Source: Mycolicibacterium sp. CBMA 247
Lineage (GTDB): Bacteria > Actinomycetota > Actinomycetes > Mycobacteriales > Mycobacteriaceae
NCBI RefSeq assembly: GCF_009729095.1
Contig: NZ_VTGX01000004.1
Span: forward strand, 62,001 to 126,000
Length of the DNA stretch: 64,000 nucleotides
Reading direction: 5' to 3'
This document shows positions 35,591 through 46,894 of the stretch, piece after piece. Position 1 is the stretch's first letter; the number at the start of each line of letters is the position of its first letter. The translations under genes and the position numbers were made by a program. The notes beneath the pieces are model-generated. The model had not been told where the DNA came from, searched no databases, and saw only the letters and a list, made by a program, of their open reading frames with translations.

Positions 35591-36204
35591 TGGCACGTGA
35601 CTGGCTGTCGGCCCGGCGCTCCGAGGTGGCCGCCGATCACATTCTCGATGCCGCCGACGCCCTGTTCACCCGGCAGAACGCGGCGACCGTCGGAATGCAC
35701 GAGATCGCGGCGGCCGCAGGATGTTCCCGCGCCACGCTGTACCGCTATTTCGAGAATCGCGAGGCCCTCTACACCGCCTACGTGCACCGCGAGTCGCGCC
35801 GGCTGTATGAGGAGGTCAGCGAGCAGGTGGCCGCCGTCACCGATCCGGCCCAACGGCTGATCGAGGGCGTGATAACCGCCCTGAACGCGGTGCGGGAGAG
35901 CCCGGCACTGTCCTCCTGGTTCGCCACCGCGCAGCCGCCGATCGGCGGCGAGATGGCCGAGCAGTCCGAGGTGATCCGGGCGCTGGTGGAGGGATTCGTA
36001 CGCTCGCTCGCCGCCGGCGGAGCCGGCGATACCACGCAGGCCGAGGACGAGGTGGGCCGTCGGGCCCGGTGGCTCGTGCGGGTCATGGTGTCGCTGCTGG
36101 TCTTTCCCGGCGGCGACGAGGCCGATGAGCGCACGATGCTGGCCGAGTTCGTCGCCCCGCTCGTGATACCGGAACCGCTGGCCCCCCAGTTGTCGGAGCA
36201 GTAG
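35590..36204 (+). CDS. TetR-family transcriptional regulator
   Basis: 204 aa. N-terminal TetR helix-turn-helix with ILDAADALFTRQNAATVGM and AAAAGCSRATLYRYFENREA, followed by a helical ligand-binding part with no close family cue. ATG 35590 overlaps the stop of the P450 gene by one base; the frame extends 20 codons into cyp130, but these residues are shadow. Predicted to repress cyp130 and itself; an inverted repeat at the cyp130 start is a candidate site. Corresponds to Rv1255c (from memory). Confidence 0.9.
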   Translation: MARDWLSARRSEVAADHILDAADALFTRQNAATVGMHEIAAAAGCSRATLYRYFENREALYTAYVHRESRRLYEEVSEQVAAVTDPAQRLIEGVITALNAVRESPALSSWFATAQPPIGGEMAEQSEVIRALVEGFVRSLAAGGAGDTTQAEDEVGRRARWLVRVMVSLLVFPGGDEADERTMLAEFVAPLVIPEPLAPQLSEQ

Positions 36205-36249
36205 CCGATTGCCCGGTGCGCGCGGCGAACCTGCCCCATACTTTCGACT

Positions 36250-37086
36250 ATGGCCAGCAACCCGACGCCACTGCCGCCGCTACCGGCCGTCACCAGCATT
36301 GCCGAGGTCGTCTCGGCAATCGACACGATCACCGACTGGGCCATCCGAACCTCAAGCCGGCTGGGCTATTTCGCCGCCCTGTACAAACGGATCACCATCG
36401 CGGTCGGCGCCGCGGTCGAAGCCGGGGAATTCGAGGACGGGCCAGGGATGGACCGACTCGACGCCGCGTTCGCCTCCCGCTACTTCGACGCGCTGAACGG
36501 ATACTTCCACCCGGACCGGTACCCGAAACCCAGCCGGTCCTGGCGGGCCACCTTCGAGTGGGCGGACCGGTGGCAGCCAATCCTGGTGCAACACATGCTG
36601 GCCGGGGTCACCGCGCACATCGTCCTGGACCTGGGCATCGCGGCGCAGGGCATGACCGGTACGAGCCAATTGTCTTCGATGCAGGCCGATTTCAACACCA
36701 TCAACGCCGTGCTGGCCGGCCAGATCGGCGGGGTGGTCGACGACATCAACGAACTGTCCCCGACACTGGCCGATATCTACGCGGTGCTGCAGCAGCATCA
36801 GACCTTCGTCATCAACGAAGCGATCAGGTCTCTGCGCGACAGCGCGTGGCGGTTCGCCATGGTGCTGAACCTGGAACCCGGATTCGCCCGCCCGGCCACC
36901 ATCTGGGCGCGCGATCTGCAGGTGAGCCGACAAGTGGCGGCGGTGTTCGATGCACCCATCCTGTTCGGCGCCCTCGATCTTGCGGTCGACGAGATCGCCG
37001 AACGCGAGAGCCGCGACGTGGCCCGTAACGTCCGGGTGCTCGACGAGATCGCCGCGACACCCGCCCCGATCCAGACCGCGCTGTGA
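36250..37086 (+). CDS. DUF5995-family protein
   Basis: 278-aa soluble helical protein matching the DUF5995 type: YFAALYKRITIAVGAAVEAG, FDALNGYFHPD, WQPILVQHMLAGVTAHIVLD and a long helical tail. No signal peptide or membrane span. The His residues in HMLAGVTAHI and nearby Asp recall metal-dependent helical-bundle enzymes, but no function is known. It follows the TetR gene after a 45-base gap and converges with the siderophore-interacting gene. Confidence 0.8.
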   Translation: MASNPTPLPPLPAVTSIAEVVSAIDTITDWAIRTSSRLGYFAALYKRITIAVGAAVEAGEFEDGPGMDRLDAAFASRYFDALNGYFHPDRYPKPSRSWRATFEWADRWQPILVQHMLAGVTAHIVLDLGIAAQGMTGTSQLSSMQADFNTINAVLAGQIGGVVDDINELSPTLADIYAVLQQHQTFVINEAIRSLRDSAWRFAMVLNLEPGFARPATIWARDLQVSRQVAAVFDAPILFGALDLAVDEIAERESRDVARNVRVLDEIAATPAPIQTAL

Positions 37087-37095
37087 GCCCGGCCG

Positions 37096-37806
37096 TCAGG
37101 CCACCCAGTACGCCTGCGCCTTGATGGATTTACGCGGGATGCCGTATTCCTCGCGGAAGACCCGCGCCACCGCCCGGGTGGTGCGGTTGTTGCAGGCGAC
37201 CCAGCCGAAGTGCTCTGAGGCGTCGAAAGCCGACGCGGCGACGGCCGCCAGCAGATCCTCTTCGGCGCGGTCCACCCAGGTGATCTCGGCGTCGCCGGTG
37301 ACCGGGAGCTCGCGGTCGTCGTCGTGGCCGGCCTCCAGGAAGACCCGGGCCGGGGCGTCCCCGATGGCGTCCAGCAGTGAGTTGATCGCCGGCAGTGACG
37401 CGGTGTCGCCGACGATGACGTATCCGGCCGGCGCGGGCTCTGGCAGCGTGAAGCTGCTGCCGAGGACCGTCACCTCCAGGACGCCGCCGGGCTGGGCCAC
37501 ACTGGCCCAGCGGGTGGCGATGCCGTCGTGCATCGCGAAGTCGATGTCGACGGTCCCGGCCTCTGGATCGGGGTTGGCCAATGTGTAGCCCCGCTGATGG
37601 GCCTTGCCGCCGTCGGGAAACCAGCCCCGCACCCACATCGTCGGGTGCACCTGCTGTTCGGCGAGCAGCCGCTCCGCGCGGAAGTGCAATCTCAGGTAGT
37701 TCGGCGTGAGCTCGGTACGGCCGGACACCGTCAGCTCGTAGTCGCCGCCCCGCCAGAGTTTGACCAGGGCTCCTTCCAGCCCGCGCGACGCCTTCTGATC
37801 GCCCAT
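37096..37806 (-). CDS. Siderophore-interacting protein (FAD-dependent ferric reductase family)
   Basis: 236 aa. N-terminal FAD-binding beta barrel with RLHFRAERLL and HQRGYTLANPDPEAG (family RxYT), followed by the SIP NAD(P)H domain: GYVIVGDTASLPAINSLLDA, ARVFLEAGHDDD and FGWVACNNRTTRAVARVFRE. Predicted to release iron from ferric siderophores in the cytoplasm. A near-consensus IdeR box overlaps the promoter, so it should be iron-repressed. ATG 37806 is five bases after GGGGAGG; GTG 37812 is an alternative. No transport genes adjoin. Confidence 0.9.
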   Translation of the reverse strand: MGDQKASRGLEGALVKLWRGGDYELTVSGRTELTPNYLRLHFRAERLLAEQQVHPTMWVRGWFPDGGKAHQRGYTLANPDPEAGTVDIDFAMHDGIATRWASVAQPGGVLEVTVLGSSFTLPEPAPAGYVIVGDTASLPAINSLLDAIGDAPARVFLEAGHDDDRELPVTGDAEITWVDRAEEDLLAAVAASAFDASEHFGWVACNNRTTRAVARVFREEYGIPRKSIKAQAYWVA

Positions 37807-37831
37807 GTGCACCTCCCCGTGAACCTTTTTG

Positions 37832-37850
37832 TTAGGTAAGCATACCCTAA
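37832..37850 (-). promoter_or_regulatory. IdeR/DtxR iron box
   Basis: TTAGGTAAGCATACCCTAA fits the 19-bp IdeR consensus TTAGGTTAGGCTAACCTAA closely (14 of 19). It lies 26 bases upstream of the siderophore-interacting gene and covers its likely promoter. Iron-bound IdeR should repress the gene. Confidence 0.82.
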
Positions 37851-37858
37851 CTGCAAAT

Positions 37859-39045
37859 TCAGGAGCGGACGCGGGTGAACCGGTGCAACAACCAGGCCGC
37901 CGGGATGGTGAACAACATGGTGAGCACGAACAGGTTGACGATCGACCCCGTGTAGACCGGATCCCGAAGCACCTCGACCATCACCAGCTCCATGATCATC
38001 AGATGGATCAGGAAGATCTCGTAGGAGATCTCACCGAGGAAGACCATCGGCCGGGACGCCAGGAACCGGGTGTACCAACCGCGGTCGCCGAGCGCCGGCG
38101 GCGCCACCAACAATGCCGCGATCACCGCGTAGAAGAACGTCTTGACCAATGCCTCGCTCAACTTGGCCGGCGACGTGGTGGGCTCCCCCGCGATCGGCGT
38201 CGACGCGATGAAGTAACTCACCAGTGCCAACGGCACACACACCATCCCGTAGCCGCGCACCTTGAGCTGCCCCAGCACGGTCAGCGCCATGCCCGCCACG
38301 AACCAGGCCATGTAGGTGGGCAGCCACAGCCGGGCGCCGTCGGGCAAACCGGTGGAATCGTGCACGATCGTCAGCCACACCGGCGACACCGCGGCCAGCA
38401 GCGCCAGGCCGAAGAACAACAACCCCGGCCGCCAGCGCCGCCGGCACAACACCACCAGCAGCAGATAGGCCACCAGCGGCAGCGCCACGTAGAACGCCGC
38501 CTCCACGGCCAGGCTCCACATCTGGGTCAGCCCCTGATGCAGGTAGGAGAACAGGTAGTTGTCGGTATAGATCTGGGTCAGCGTCAGATTGCGGAACAGG
38601 CCGATCCAGGTGTGACCCGGGTTCGGCCCCCCGGTGCGAAAGTGGTAGAGCAGGTAGGCGATCAGCACCGTGACCACATAGGCCGGCATGATCCGTCGCA
38701 CCCGGTGCCAGGCGTAGCGGCGTACCGACGGCGCGGCACCGGCTTCGGAGTCGGATGGCCGACCACCATCAGCCTGGGCCGCGGCCTTCACCCACGGCCG
38801 GAACAACAGGAAACCGCTCAGCACGAAGAAGATCGGCACACCGATCTCGGCGCGCGAATAGATCAGCCCGAGATAGCCCTGCCCATATTTCCCGGTCGTG
38901 TAGGCCGCGTGGGTGAGCACCACCAGAATGGCGGCTACCGCGCGGATCCCCGTCAGCGAAGCGACGCGGGTGGATCGCGAGACCAGGGTGTCGACCGACT
39001 CAAGACCCCCCTGATCCGACAGCTCCGTCACGCTTCGGGAGACCG

Positions 39046-39049
<4 letters not shown>
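37859..39049 (-). CDS. Acyltransferase 3 (OafA-type) membrane protein
   Basis: 396 aa, about ten transmembrane helices. Acyltransferase-3 motifs: LTGIRAVAAILVVLTH with the catalytic His region, IFFVLSGFLLFRPW, and the Arg-rich loop RRYAWHRVRRIMP. The family O-acylates glycans, lipids or antibiotics using an acyl donor. Substrate unknown. The GTG start overlaps the stop of deaD (GTGA), so the two genes are translationally coupled, a pairing kept in M. tuberculosis (Rv1253-Rv1254, from memory). Confidence 0.88.
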
Positions 39050-40821
<1,772 letters not shown>

Positions 40822-40907
40822 CGGTTCAGAAGTCTAGTGCCAATCGACCGAATCCCGGCCGCGCGCCTGCACAAACCCGCAATGGGGTCACGGTAGGTTG
40901 CCCAACT

Positions 40908-41471
40908 GTGAAACGGGTCGCAATGTTCGCGGTGGTCCCAGCGGCCATTTCGGCGACGGTCCTCGCCCTCTCCGGATGCGGATCCGGCGATTCCACGGTC
41001 TCCAAAACCCCCGAGGCCAGCGCCAATCCTGCGCCGACCGCAGCATCGAAACCTGCCGCGAAGCCCGCCCCGACGTCAGCACCGCCGCAGGCCGACCCCT
41101 GCGCGGTGAACCTGGGGGCACCGGAGATCTCCAAGGCCGTCTCGGAGTTGCCCCGGGACCCGCGCAGCAATCAGGCCTGGAGCCCCGAACCGATGGCGGG
41201 CAACTACAACCAATGCGCACAGTTGTCGGCGGTGATCGTGCGGGCCAACACGAACTCCGAGCACCCCAACACCCGGGCGGTGCTGTTCCACCTCGGCAAG
41301 TTCATCCCCACCGGCGTGCCCGACACGTACGGCTTCAACGGCGTCGACAAGTCCGTCAGCACCGGTGACACCGTGGCTCTGCAGTACTCCGGCGGATTCC
41401 ACGGCCTGGCCAGCACCGTGAAGTTCCGCTGGAACGGCAGCGGCGTGGAGTTGATGGGCAACGTCGGCTAG
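40908..41471 (+). CDS. lprE: Lipoprotein LprE
   Basis: Secreted lipoprotein, 187 aa. Signal peptide VKRVAMFAVVPAAISATVLA with lipobox LSGCG, then a Pro/Ala/Lys-rich tether (about 35-65, EASANPAPTAASKPAAKPAP), then the LppP/LprE-type domain with Cys at DPCAVNL and YNQCAQL. GTG 40908 starts the signal peptide; earlier in-frame codons would place it too deep. Divergent from deaD, upstream of the nuclease-helicase gene. Corresponds to Rv1252c (from memory). Confidence 0.88.
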   Translation: MKRVAMFAVVPAAISATVLALSGCGSGDSTVSKTPEASANPAPTAASKPAAKPAPTSAPPQADPCAVNLGAPEISKAVSELPRDPRSNQAWSPEPMAGNYNQCAQLSAVIVRANTNSEHPNTRAVLFHLGKFIPTGVPDTYGFNGVDKSVSTGDTVALQYSGGFHGLASTVKFRWNGSGVELMGNVG

Positions 41472-41605
41472 TCGTCGCCGCGACGTCACAGATCGGACGC
41501 GCCGCCAGCACCCCGACGCTGCCGGTGAGCATCAGCGGCAGGAACTTCTGCAACCTCACCGCTGAAGCGGCCTGACCTGTCGGGGCGCTCGCCTACAGTG
41601 GCAGC

Positions 41606-44600
41606 GTGTTCGTCACCGGTGAAGGCACTCCCGCGCCGACGGTCATCTACAGCGCGTCGGACCTCGCCGCGGCCGCCCGCTGTGAATATGCCTTGCTGCG
41701 CTCGTTCGACGCCCGGCTGGGCCGGGGTCCGGCGGTGTCATCCGATGACGAATTACTTGCCCGCACAGCACAACTCGGCTCTGAACACGAACAGCGCCAC
41801 CTCGATGAACTGCGCGCCGACGCCGAGGTGACGGTGATCGGCCGGCCCGCCTACACGGTGGCCGGGCTGACCACGGCCGCCGAAGCCACCCTTGAGGCGG
41901 CGCACCGTCGGGACCCGGTGATCTTCCAGGCCGCGATGTTCGACGGGCGATTCGCCGGATTCGCCGACTTCCTGATCTGGGACGGCGAACGCTACCGCCT
42001 GCGCGACACCAAACTGGCCCGCTCGGTCAAGGTCGAAGCGCTGCTGCAGCTGGCCGCCTACGCCGATGTGCTGGCCAGCGCCGGCGTCCCGGTCGCCGAT
42101 GAGGTCGACCTGGTGCTCGGCGGCGGCACGCTGGCCAGCTATCGCGTCGACGAGCTGCTGGCGGTGTACCGGCCGCGCCGCGCCGCGCTGCAGACACTGC
42201 TCGACGGGCATCTCGCCGCCGATACCGCGGTGCGCTGGTCCGACGAAACGGTGCGGGCGTGTTTCGGCTGCCCGGAATGCCAGCAGCAGGTCCGCGCCAC
42301 CGATGACCTCCTGCTGGTCGCCGGAATGCGCGCCAGCCAACGCGCCCGGCTCATCGAAGCCGGTATCACGACCACCCACCAGCTGGCCGAACACACCGGG
42401 GCCGTGCCCGGGCTGGCCCAGCGCACGCTGACCGCGCTGACCGGCCAGGCCCGGTTGCAGGTGGCGCCGCGGTCCGATGGCAAGCCACCGTACGAGGTGG
42501 TCGATCCACAACCACTGATGCTGCTGCCCGATCCGGACAAGGGCGACCTGTTCTTCGACTACGAGGGCGACCCGTTGTGGACGGTCAACGGCCGCGACTG
42601 GGGCCTGGAATACCTGTGGGGTGTCCTCGGCGCGGAGGGGCATTTCCAGCCGTTCTGGGCGCACGACCGGGCCAGCGAACGTCAGGTGCTCATCGATTTC
42701 CTGGACATGGTCCGCAAGCGCCGCAAACGTTTTCCCAAGATGCGCATCTACCACTACGCGCCGTATGAGCGCAGCACCCTGCTGCGTCTGGCCGGCCGCT
42801 ACGGGGTGGGCGAGAACGATGTCGACGACCTGCTGCGCAACGGCATCCTCGTCGATCTTCTTCCGTTGGTACGCAAGAGCATTTGTGTCGGCACCGAGAA
42901 CTACAGCATCAAATCGCTGGAGCCGCTCTACATGCGCACCGAACTGCGCGACGGTGAGGTCACCAAGGCCACCGATTCGATCACCGAGTACGCGCGCTAC
43001 TGCGCGCTGCGCGATGCCGGTCAGCACGACGAGGCCGCCACCGTGCTCAAGGAGATCGAGGAGTACAACCGCTACGACTGCCGTTCCACCCACCGACTGC
43101 GGGACTGGCTGATCAGCCGGGCGTTCGAAGCCGAGGTCCCACCGCGCGGCCCGCAGCCGGTGCCCGACGGGGCACCGATCGAGAAGTCCGACGCCACCGA
43201 GCGCAAGCTGCTCAGATTCGCCGGCGACGGAGTGGAACCGCGGACAGCCGAGCAGCAGGCGGTGGCGCTGATCGCGGCGGCCCGCGGTTTCCACAAACGT
43301 GAGGACAAACCGTTCTGGTGGGGCCATTTCGACCGGCTCAACAATCCGGTCGACGAATGGTCCGACAGCACAGGTGTTTTCGTCGCCGAACAAGCCCGGG
43401 TCGCCACCGACTGGCACACCCCGCCGCGGGCCCGCAAACCGCAACGACAGGTCCTGCTGACCGGCGCCATCGACGCCGGGGAGCTGGGCACCGAGGTGTA
43501 CGCGCTCTACGCCCCGCCGGCACCGGCAGGCCTGTCCGATGACCCGGACCGTCGCGGCTTCGGCAGCGCCACCGTCGTCGGCTGTGACAACCCGGACGCG
43601 CCCACCGAGGTACTGATCACCGAACGCCAACCCAAGGACGGCGACACCTTCCCCCAGATGCCGTTCGCGCTGACCCCCGGACCGCCGATCAACACCAAGC
43701 CCCTGCAGGCATCCATCGACAGCACGGCCACCACCGTCGCCGCCGGTCTGCCGAAGCTGCCCGCCGACGCCGTGACCGATGTCCTGCTGCGCCGCCCACC
43801 ACGCACCGTCAGCGGTCGGGCACTACCCCGCGGCGGTGAGACCGCCGCCGATATCACCGCCGCCCTGTTGGATCTGAACTGCTCCTATGTCGCGGTGCAC
43901 GGGCCGCCCGGCACCGGCAAGACCCACACCTCGGCGCAGATCATCGCCCGGCTGGTCAACGAGCATCACTGGCGGATCGGCATCGTCGCACAGTCACATG
44001 CGGTGATCGAACATCTGCTGGATCAGGTGCTCGACGCCGGGGTGGATGCGGCACGGGTTGCCAAGAAACGCAAGGGAGCCGACCCGCGGTGGACGGAGAT
44101 CGACCAGAATCAGTACGCCTCATTCATCGCCGACCATCCCGGCTGTGTGATCGGCGGAACCGCATGGGATTTCGCGAACGAGACGCGGGTGCCGCGGCAA
44201 TGCCTCGATCTGCTGGTGCTCGAAGAGGCCGGCCAGTTCAATCTCGCCAACACCATCGCGGTGGCCCCGGCCGCGCGCAACCTGCTGCTGCTCGGCGACC
44301 CGCAGCAACTCCCCCAGGTCAGCCAGGGCACCCACCCGGCACCGGTCGATGATTCGGCGCTGGGCTGGCTGGTCGAGGGCGCGCACACGCTGCCGGCCGA
44401 ACGCGGCTACTTCCTGGACTGCTCGTTCCGGATGCACCCCGCGGTGTGCGGCCCGGTGTCGCGACTGTCCTATGACGGTCGGCTGCGCTCACACGAACAG
44501 GTCAGTGCGGCAAGGACACTCGACGGTATCGAACCCGGCGTGCGGGTACTCGGCGTGCCGCACCTGGGCAATTCGACCGACAGTCCGGAAGAGGCCGACG

Positions 44601-45007
44601 CGATCGTCACGGCCATCACCGGCCTGCTCGGCACCACCTGGACCGACGAGCACGGCAGCACACCGCTGGGCCAGGACCACATCCTGGTGGTGACGCCCTA
44701 CAACGCTCAGGTGACGACGGTGCGTCGAGCGCTCGACGCGGCGGGGCTGACCGAGGTGCAGGCCGGCACGGTGGACAAGTTCCAGGGCAGGCAGGCGCCC
44801 GTGGTGTTCGTCTCGATGACGGCGTCCGCGGCCGCCGATGTGCCCCGCGGGATCGGATTCCTGTTGAACCGCAACCGGCTCAACGTGGCGATCAGCCGGG
44901 CCAAGTACGTCGCCTATATCGTGCGCTCACAACAGCTCACCGACTATCTGCCCGGCCAGCCGGACAGCCTGACCGCGCTCGGGGCGTTCCTTGCCCTGAC
45001 CGATTGA
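41606..45007 (+). CDS. TM0106-family RecB-like nuclease fused to SF1 helicase
   Basis: 1133 aa. N-terminal part (1-560) is a TM0106-type RecB-like nuclease with LRDTKLARSVKVEALLQLAAYA as the core (D-x-K) and four Cys arranged C26, C219, C222, C225 (CFGCPEC), like the Fe-S nucleases of AddB/Cas4. A middle RNase H-like segment reads KGDLFFDYEGDPLW, DDLLRNGILVDLL. The C-terminal SF1 helicase (about 740-1133) has Walker A GPPGTGKTHTS (763-773), EEAGQFN, LLLGDPQQLPQV and DKFQGRQAPVVFVSMT. It is a full nuclease-helicase fusion. Corresponds to Rv1251c (from memory). GTG start. Confidence 0.85.
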   Translation: MFVTGEGTPAPTVIYSASDLAAAARCEYALLRSFDARLGRGPAVSSDDELLARTAQLGSEHEQRHLDELRADAEVTVIGRPAYTVAGLTTAAEATLEAAHRRDPVIFQAAMFDGRFAGFADFLIWDGERYRLRDTKLARSVKVEALLQLAAYADVLASAGVPVADEVDLVLGGGTLASYRVDELLAVYRPRRAALQTLLDGHLAADTAVRWSDETVRACFGCPECQQQVRATDDLLLVAGMRASQRARLIEAGITTTHQLAEHTGAVPGLAQRTLTALTGQARLQVAPRSDGKPPYEVVDPQPLMLLPDPDKGDLFFDYEGDPLWTVNGRDWGLEYLWGVLGAEGHFQPFWAHDRASERQVLIDFLDMVRKRRKRFPKMRIYHYAPYERSTLLRLAGRYGVGENDVDDLLRNGILVDLLPLVRKSICVGTENYSIKSLEPLYMRTELRDGEVTKATDSITEYARYCALRDAGQHDEAATVLKEIEEYNRYDCRSTHRLRDWLISRAFEAEVPPRGPQPVPDGAPIEKSDATERKLLRFAGDGVEPRTAEQQAVALIAAARGFHKREDKPFWWGHFDRLNNPVDEWSDSTGVFVAEQARVATDWHTPPRARKPQRQVLLTGAIDAGELGTEVYALYAPPAPAGLSDDPDRRGFGSATVVGCDNPDAPTEVLITERQPKDGDTFPQMPFALTPGPPINTKPLQASIDSTATTVAAGLPKLPADAVTDVLLRRPPRTVSGRALPRGGETAADITAALLDLNCSYVAVHGPPGTGKTHTSAQIIARLVNEHHWRIGIVAQSHAVIEHLLDQVLDAGVDAARVAKKRKGADPRWTEIDQNQYASFIADHPGCVIGGTAWDFANETRVPRQCLDLLVLEEAGQFNLANTIAVAPAARNLLLLGDPQQLPQVSQGTHPAPVDDSALGWLVEGAHTLPAERGYFLDCSFRMHPAVCGPVSRLSYDGRLRSHEQVSAARTLDGIEPGVRVLGVPHLGNSTDSPEEADAIVTAITGLLGTTWTDEHGSTPLGQDHILVVTPYNAQVTTVRRALDAAGLTEVQAGTVDKFQGRQAPVVFVSMTASAAADVPRGIGFLLNRNRLNVAISRAKYVAYIVRSQQLTDYLPGQPDSLTALGAFLALTD

Positions 45008-45114
45008 CACCCGACCTCCGATCGGGGTGGTGGAGCTGGGCGCCTTCGATCCGGGCGGCTACCTCAATCCCGCTGTGCTGGTCAACAATTGAGCGCTGTC
45101 CAACAATTAAGGGT

Positions 45115-46815
45115 TCAGTCGTCCCGTTCGCCCATGAACTCGACGTAGATGTTCTCCCACCGGTCGGGGTCCGGAGGTTTCGATTGGGGCACCGGCAGCG
45201 ACCGGAACGAATCCGTCACTGCCTCGTCGTCGCGGTCATGGGCCACGGTGAACTCGACGTAGTCGTCGTCATCGTCATCGCGGGGGTCCAGGTACGGCTC
45301 CGGGTTGGCTCCCTGCACCGGCGCAGCCGGTGCAGGCTCGGTGCCGAAACCGAGCAGAAACAACGCCGCCACCACCCCGAACAGCGCGACGAACGCAGGC
45401 AGCAGCATGGACTGCGACATCGCCGCGGCGAACGGCGCGTGCAGAAACCCCGGCAGCTCGGTGGCCGAACCCTCGCCGCGGGGCGCGGCGCTTGCCGCCC
45501 CCGGTAGTTGCGCCCCGATCCGCGACGTCATGTAGGCCGCAATCCCGGCACTGCCGAGCACCGACCCGACCTGGCGGGTGGCGTTGTACACGCCCGACCC
45601 GGCCCCGGCCAGATCCGGCGGCAGGTTGCGGGTCGCGGTTGCGGCCAATGGGGACCAGATGAATGCCATGCCGATGCCCATCACCAACTGCGGCAGCAGC
45701 AGCCGCCAGATCGGCGTCGTCGGGGTCATCTCCATCGCCAGCCAGGTCAACCCGATCGCCATGGCCGAGAAGCCGAATCCGATCACCGGCGTCGGGTGCG
45801 CGCGGTCGATGATGCGGCCCACCACCGGGGCCAGCACCCCGCTGGCGATCGCGGTCGGAGCCGTCAACAGTGCCGAGCGGATCGGCGACAGCCCGCACAC
45901 CGTCTGGGCGTAGAACATCAACGGCAGGATCATCGCGGTCACCGCGAATCCGATCGTCGCGACGCCCACGTTGGCCAGGCTGAAGTCGCGATCGGCGAAG
46001 ATCCGCAGCGGGATCAGCGGCTCGCGGGTGTTGACCGCCTGCCAGCACACGAACGCCACCATCACCGCGACGCCGACCGCGCCGGTGGCCCATACCCACG
46101 GCGCCCAATCCCGCGACTGGCCCTCCTGCAGCGCGAACACGATCAGGAACATGCCGACGCCGGACAACACCACGCCCAGCACGTCGAACCGGTGAGGCTG
46201 CGTCGGTAGCACCGGGACCAGCCACACCGCCAGGCCGAGGCCGAGGATTCCGATCGGCACGTTGACGAAGAAGATCCACTGCCAGCCCAGTCCCCCGACC
46301 AGCACGCCGCCGGCCAGCGGCCCGACCAGGGTGGCCACCCCCGCGGTGGCACCCCAGACGCTCATCGCCACCCCGCGCCGCTCGGCCGGGAAGATGCGGG
46401 TGATGGTCGACAAGGTTTGCGGCGTCAACAACGCCGCGCCGATACCCTGCACCACCCGGGCCGCGATCAGTGTCTCGATGCTGCCGGCCAGGCCGCACCA
46501 CAGCGAGGCCGCGGTGAACACCGCCAGCCCGGCCAGGTAGAGGTTCTTTGGCCCATAGACGTCGCCGAGCCGTCCCGCGACGAGCAACGGGACCGCATAC
46601 GCCAGTAGATAGGCGCTGGTCACCCAGATCACGCCGTCGTAGTCGGCGCCGAGCCGATCCATGATCGTCGGGTTCGCGACCGCGACGATCGTCGCGTCGA
46701 CCAGGATCATGAAGAAGCCGACCATCATGGCCCACAGCGCGTTCCACGGATTCTCCGGACGCGCAGGCACACTGCCTTCGCGGCTCGAGGTGCGGGCGTT
46801 CAGCGCTGGGGACAT
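45115..46815 (-). CDS. MFS drug transporter of the DHA2 (14-helix) type
   Basis: 566 aa, predicted 14 transmembrane helices. Motif A-like LLVAGRLGDVYGPKNLYL, motif C-like region GVATLVGPLAGGVLVGG, and VQGIGAALLTPQTLSTITRIF are typical of DHA2 multidrug exporters. The C-terminal tail is cytoplasmic and acidic (a run of six Asp at about 505-530). ATG 46815 is used, as the upstream frame overlaps the next gene's stop. Divergent regulators are lacking; the Bcr/CflA-type gene lies immediately upstream on the same strand. Corresponds to Rv1250 (from memory). Confidence 0.85.
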   Translation of the reverse strand: MSPALNARTSSREGSVPARPENPWNALWAMMVGFFMILVDATIVAVANPTIMDRLGADYDGVIWVTSAYLLAYAVPLLVAGRLGDVYGPKNLYLAGLAVFTAASLWCGLAGSIETLIAARVVQGIGAALLTPQTLSTITRIFPAERRGVAMSVWGATAGVATLVGPLAGGVLVGGLGWQWIFFVNVPIGILGLGLAVWLVPVLPTQPHRFDVLGVVLSGVGMFLIVFALQEGQSRDWAPWVWATGAVGVAVMVAFVCWQAVNTREPLIPLRIFADRDFSLANVGVATIGFAVTAMILPLMFYAQTVCGLSPIRSALLTAPTAIASGVLAPVVGRIIDRAHPTPVIGFGFSAMAIGLTWLAMEMTPTTPIWRLLLPQLVMGIGMAFIWSPLAATATRNLPPDLAGAGSGVYNATRQVGSVLGSAGIAAYMTSRIGAQLPGAASAAPRGEGSATELPGFLHAPFAAAMSQSMLLPAFVALFGVVAALFLLGFGTEPAPAAPVQGANPEPYLDPRDDDDDDYVEFTVAHDRDDEAVTDSFRSLPVPQSKPPDPDRWENIYVEFMGERDD

Positions 46816-46894
46816 GTCGAATGTGGTGGGTTGGGCCTCGGGTTCGACCTTGCTGGGATTTTGGCGGGCGCAGCCGACGCTACCCGCGACCGGC

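Noticed and set aside
45029..45093. Short frame ending FDPGGYLNPAVLVNN, like a gene end
   Set aside because: Only about 20 codons, between complete genes; similarity to oxidase C-termini is too weak.
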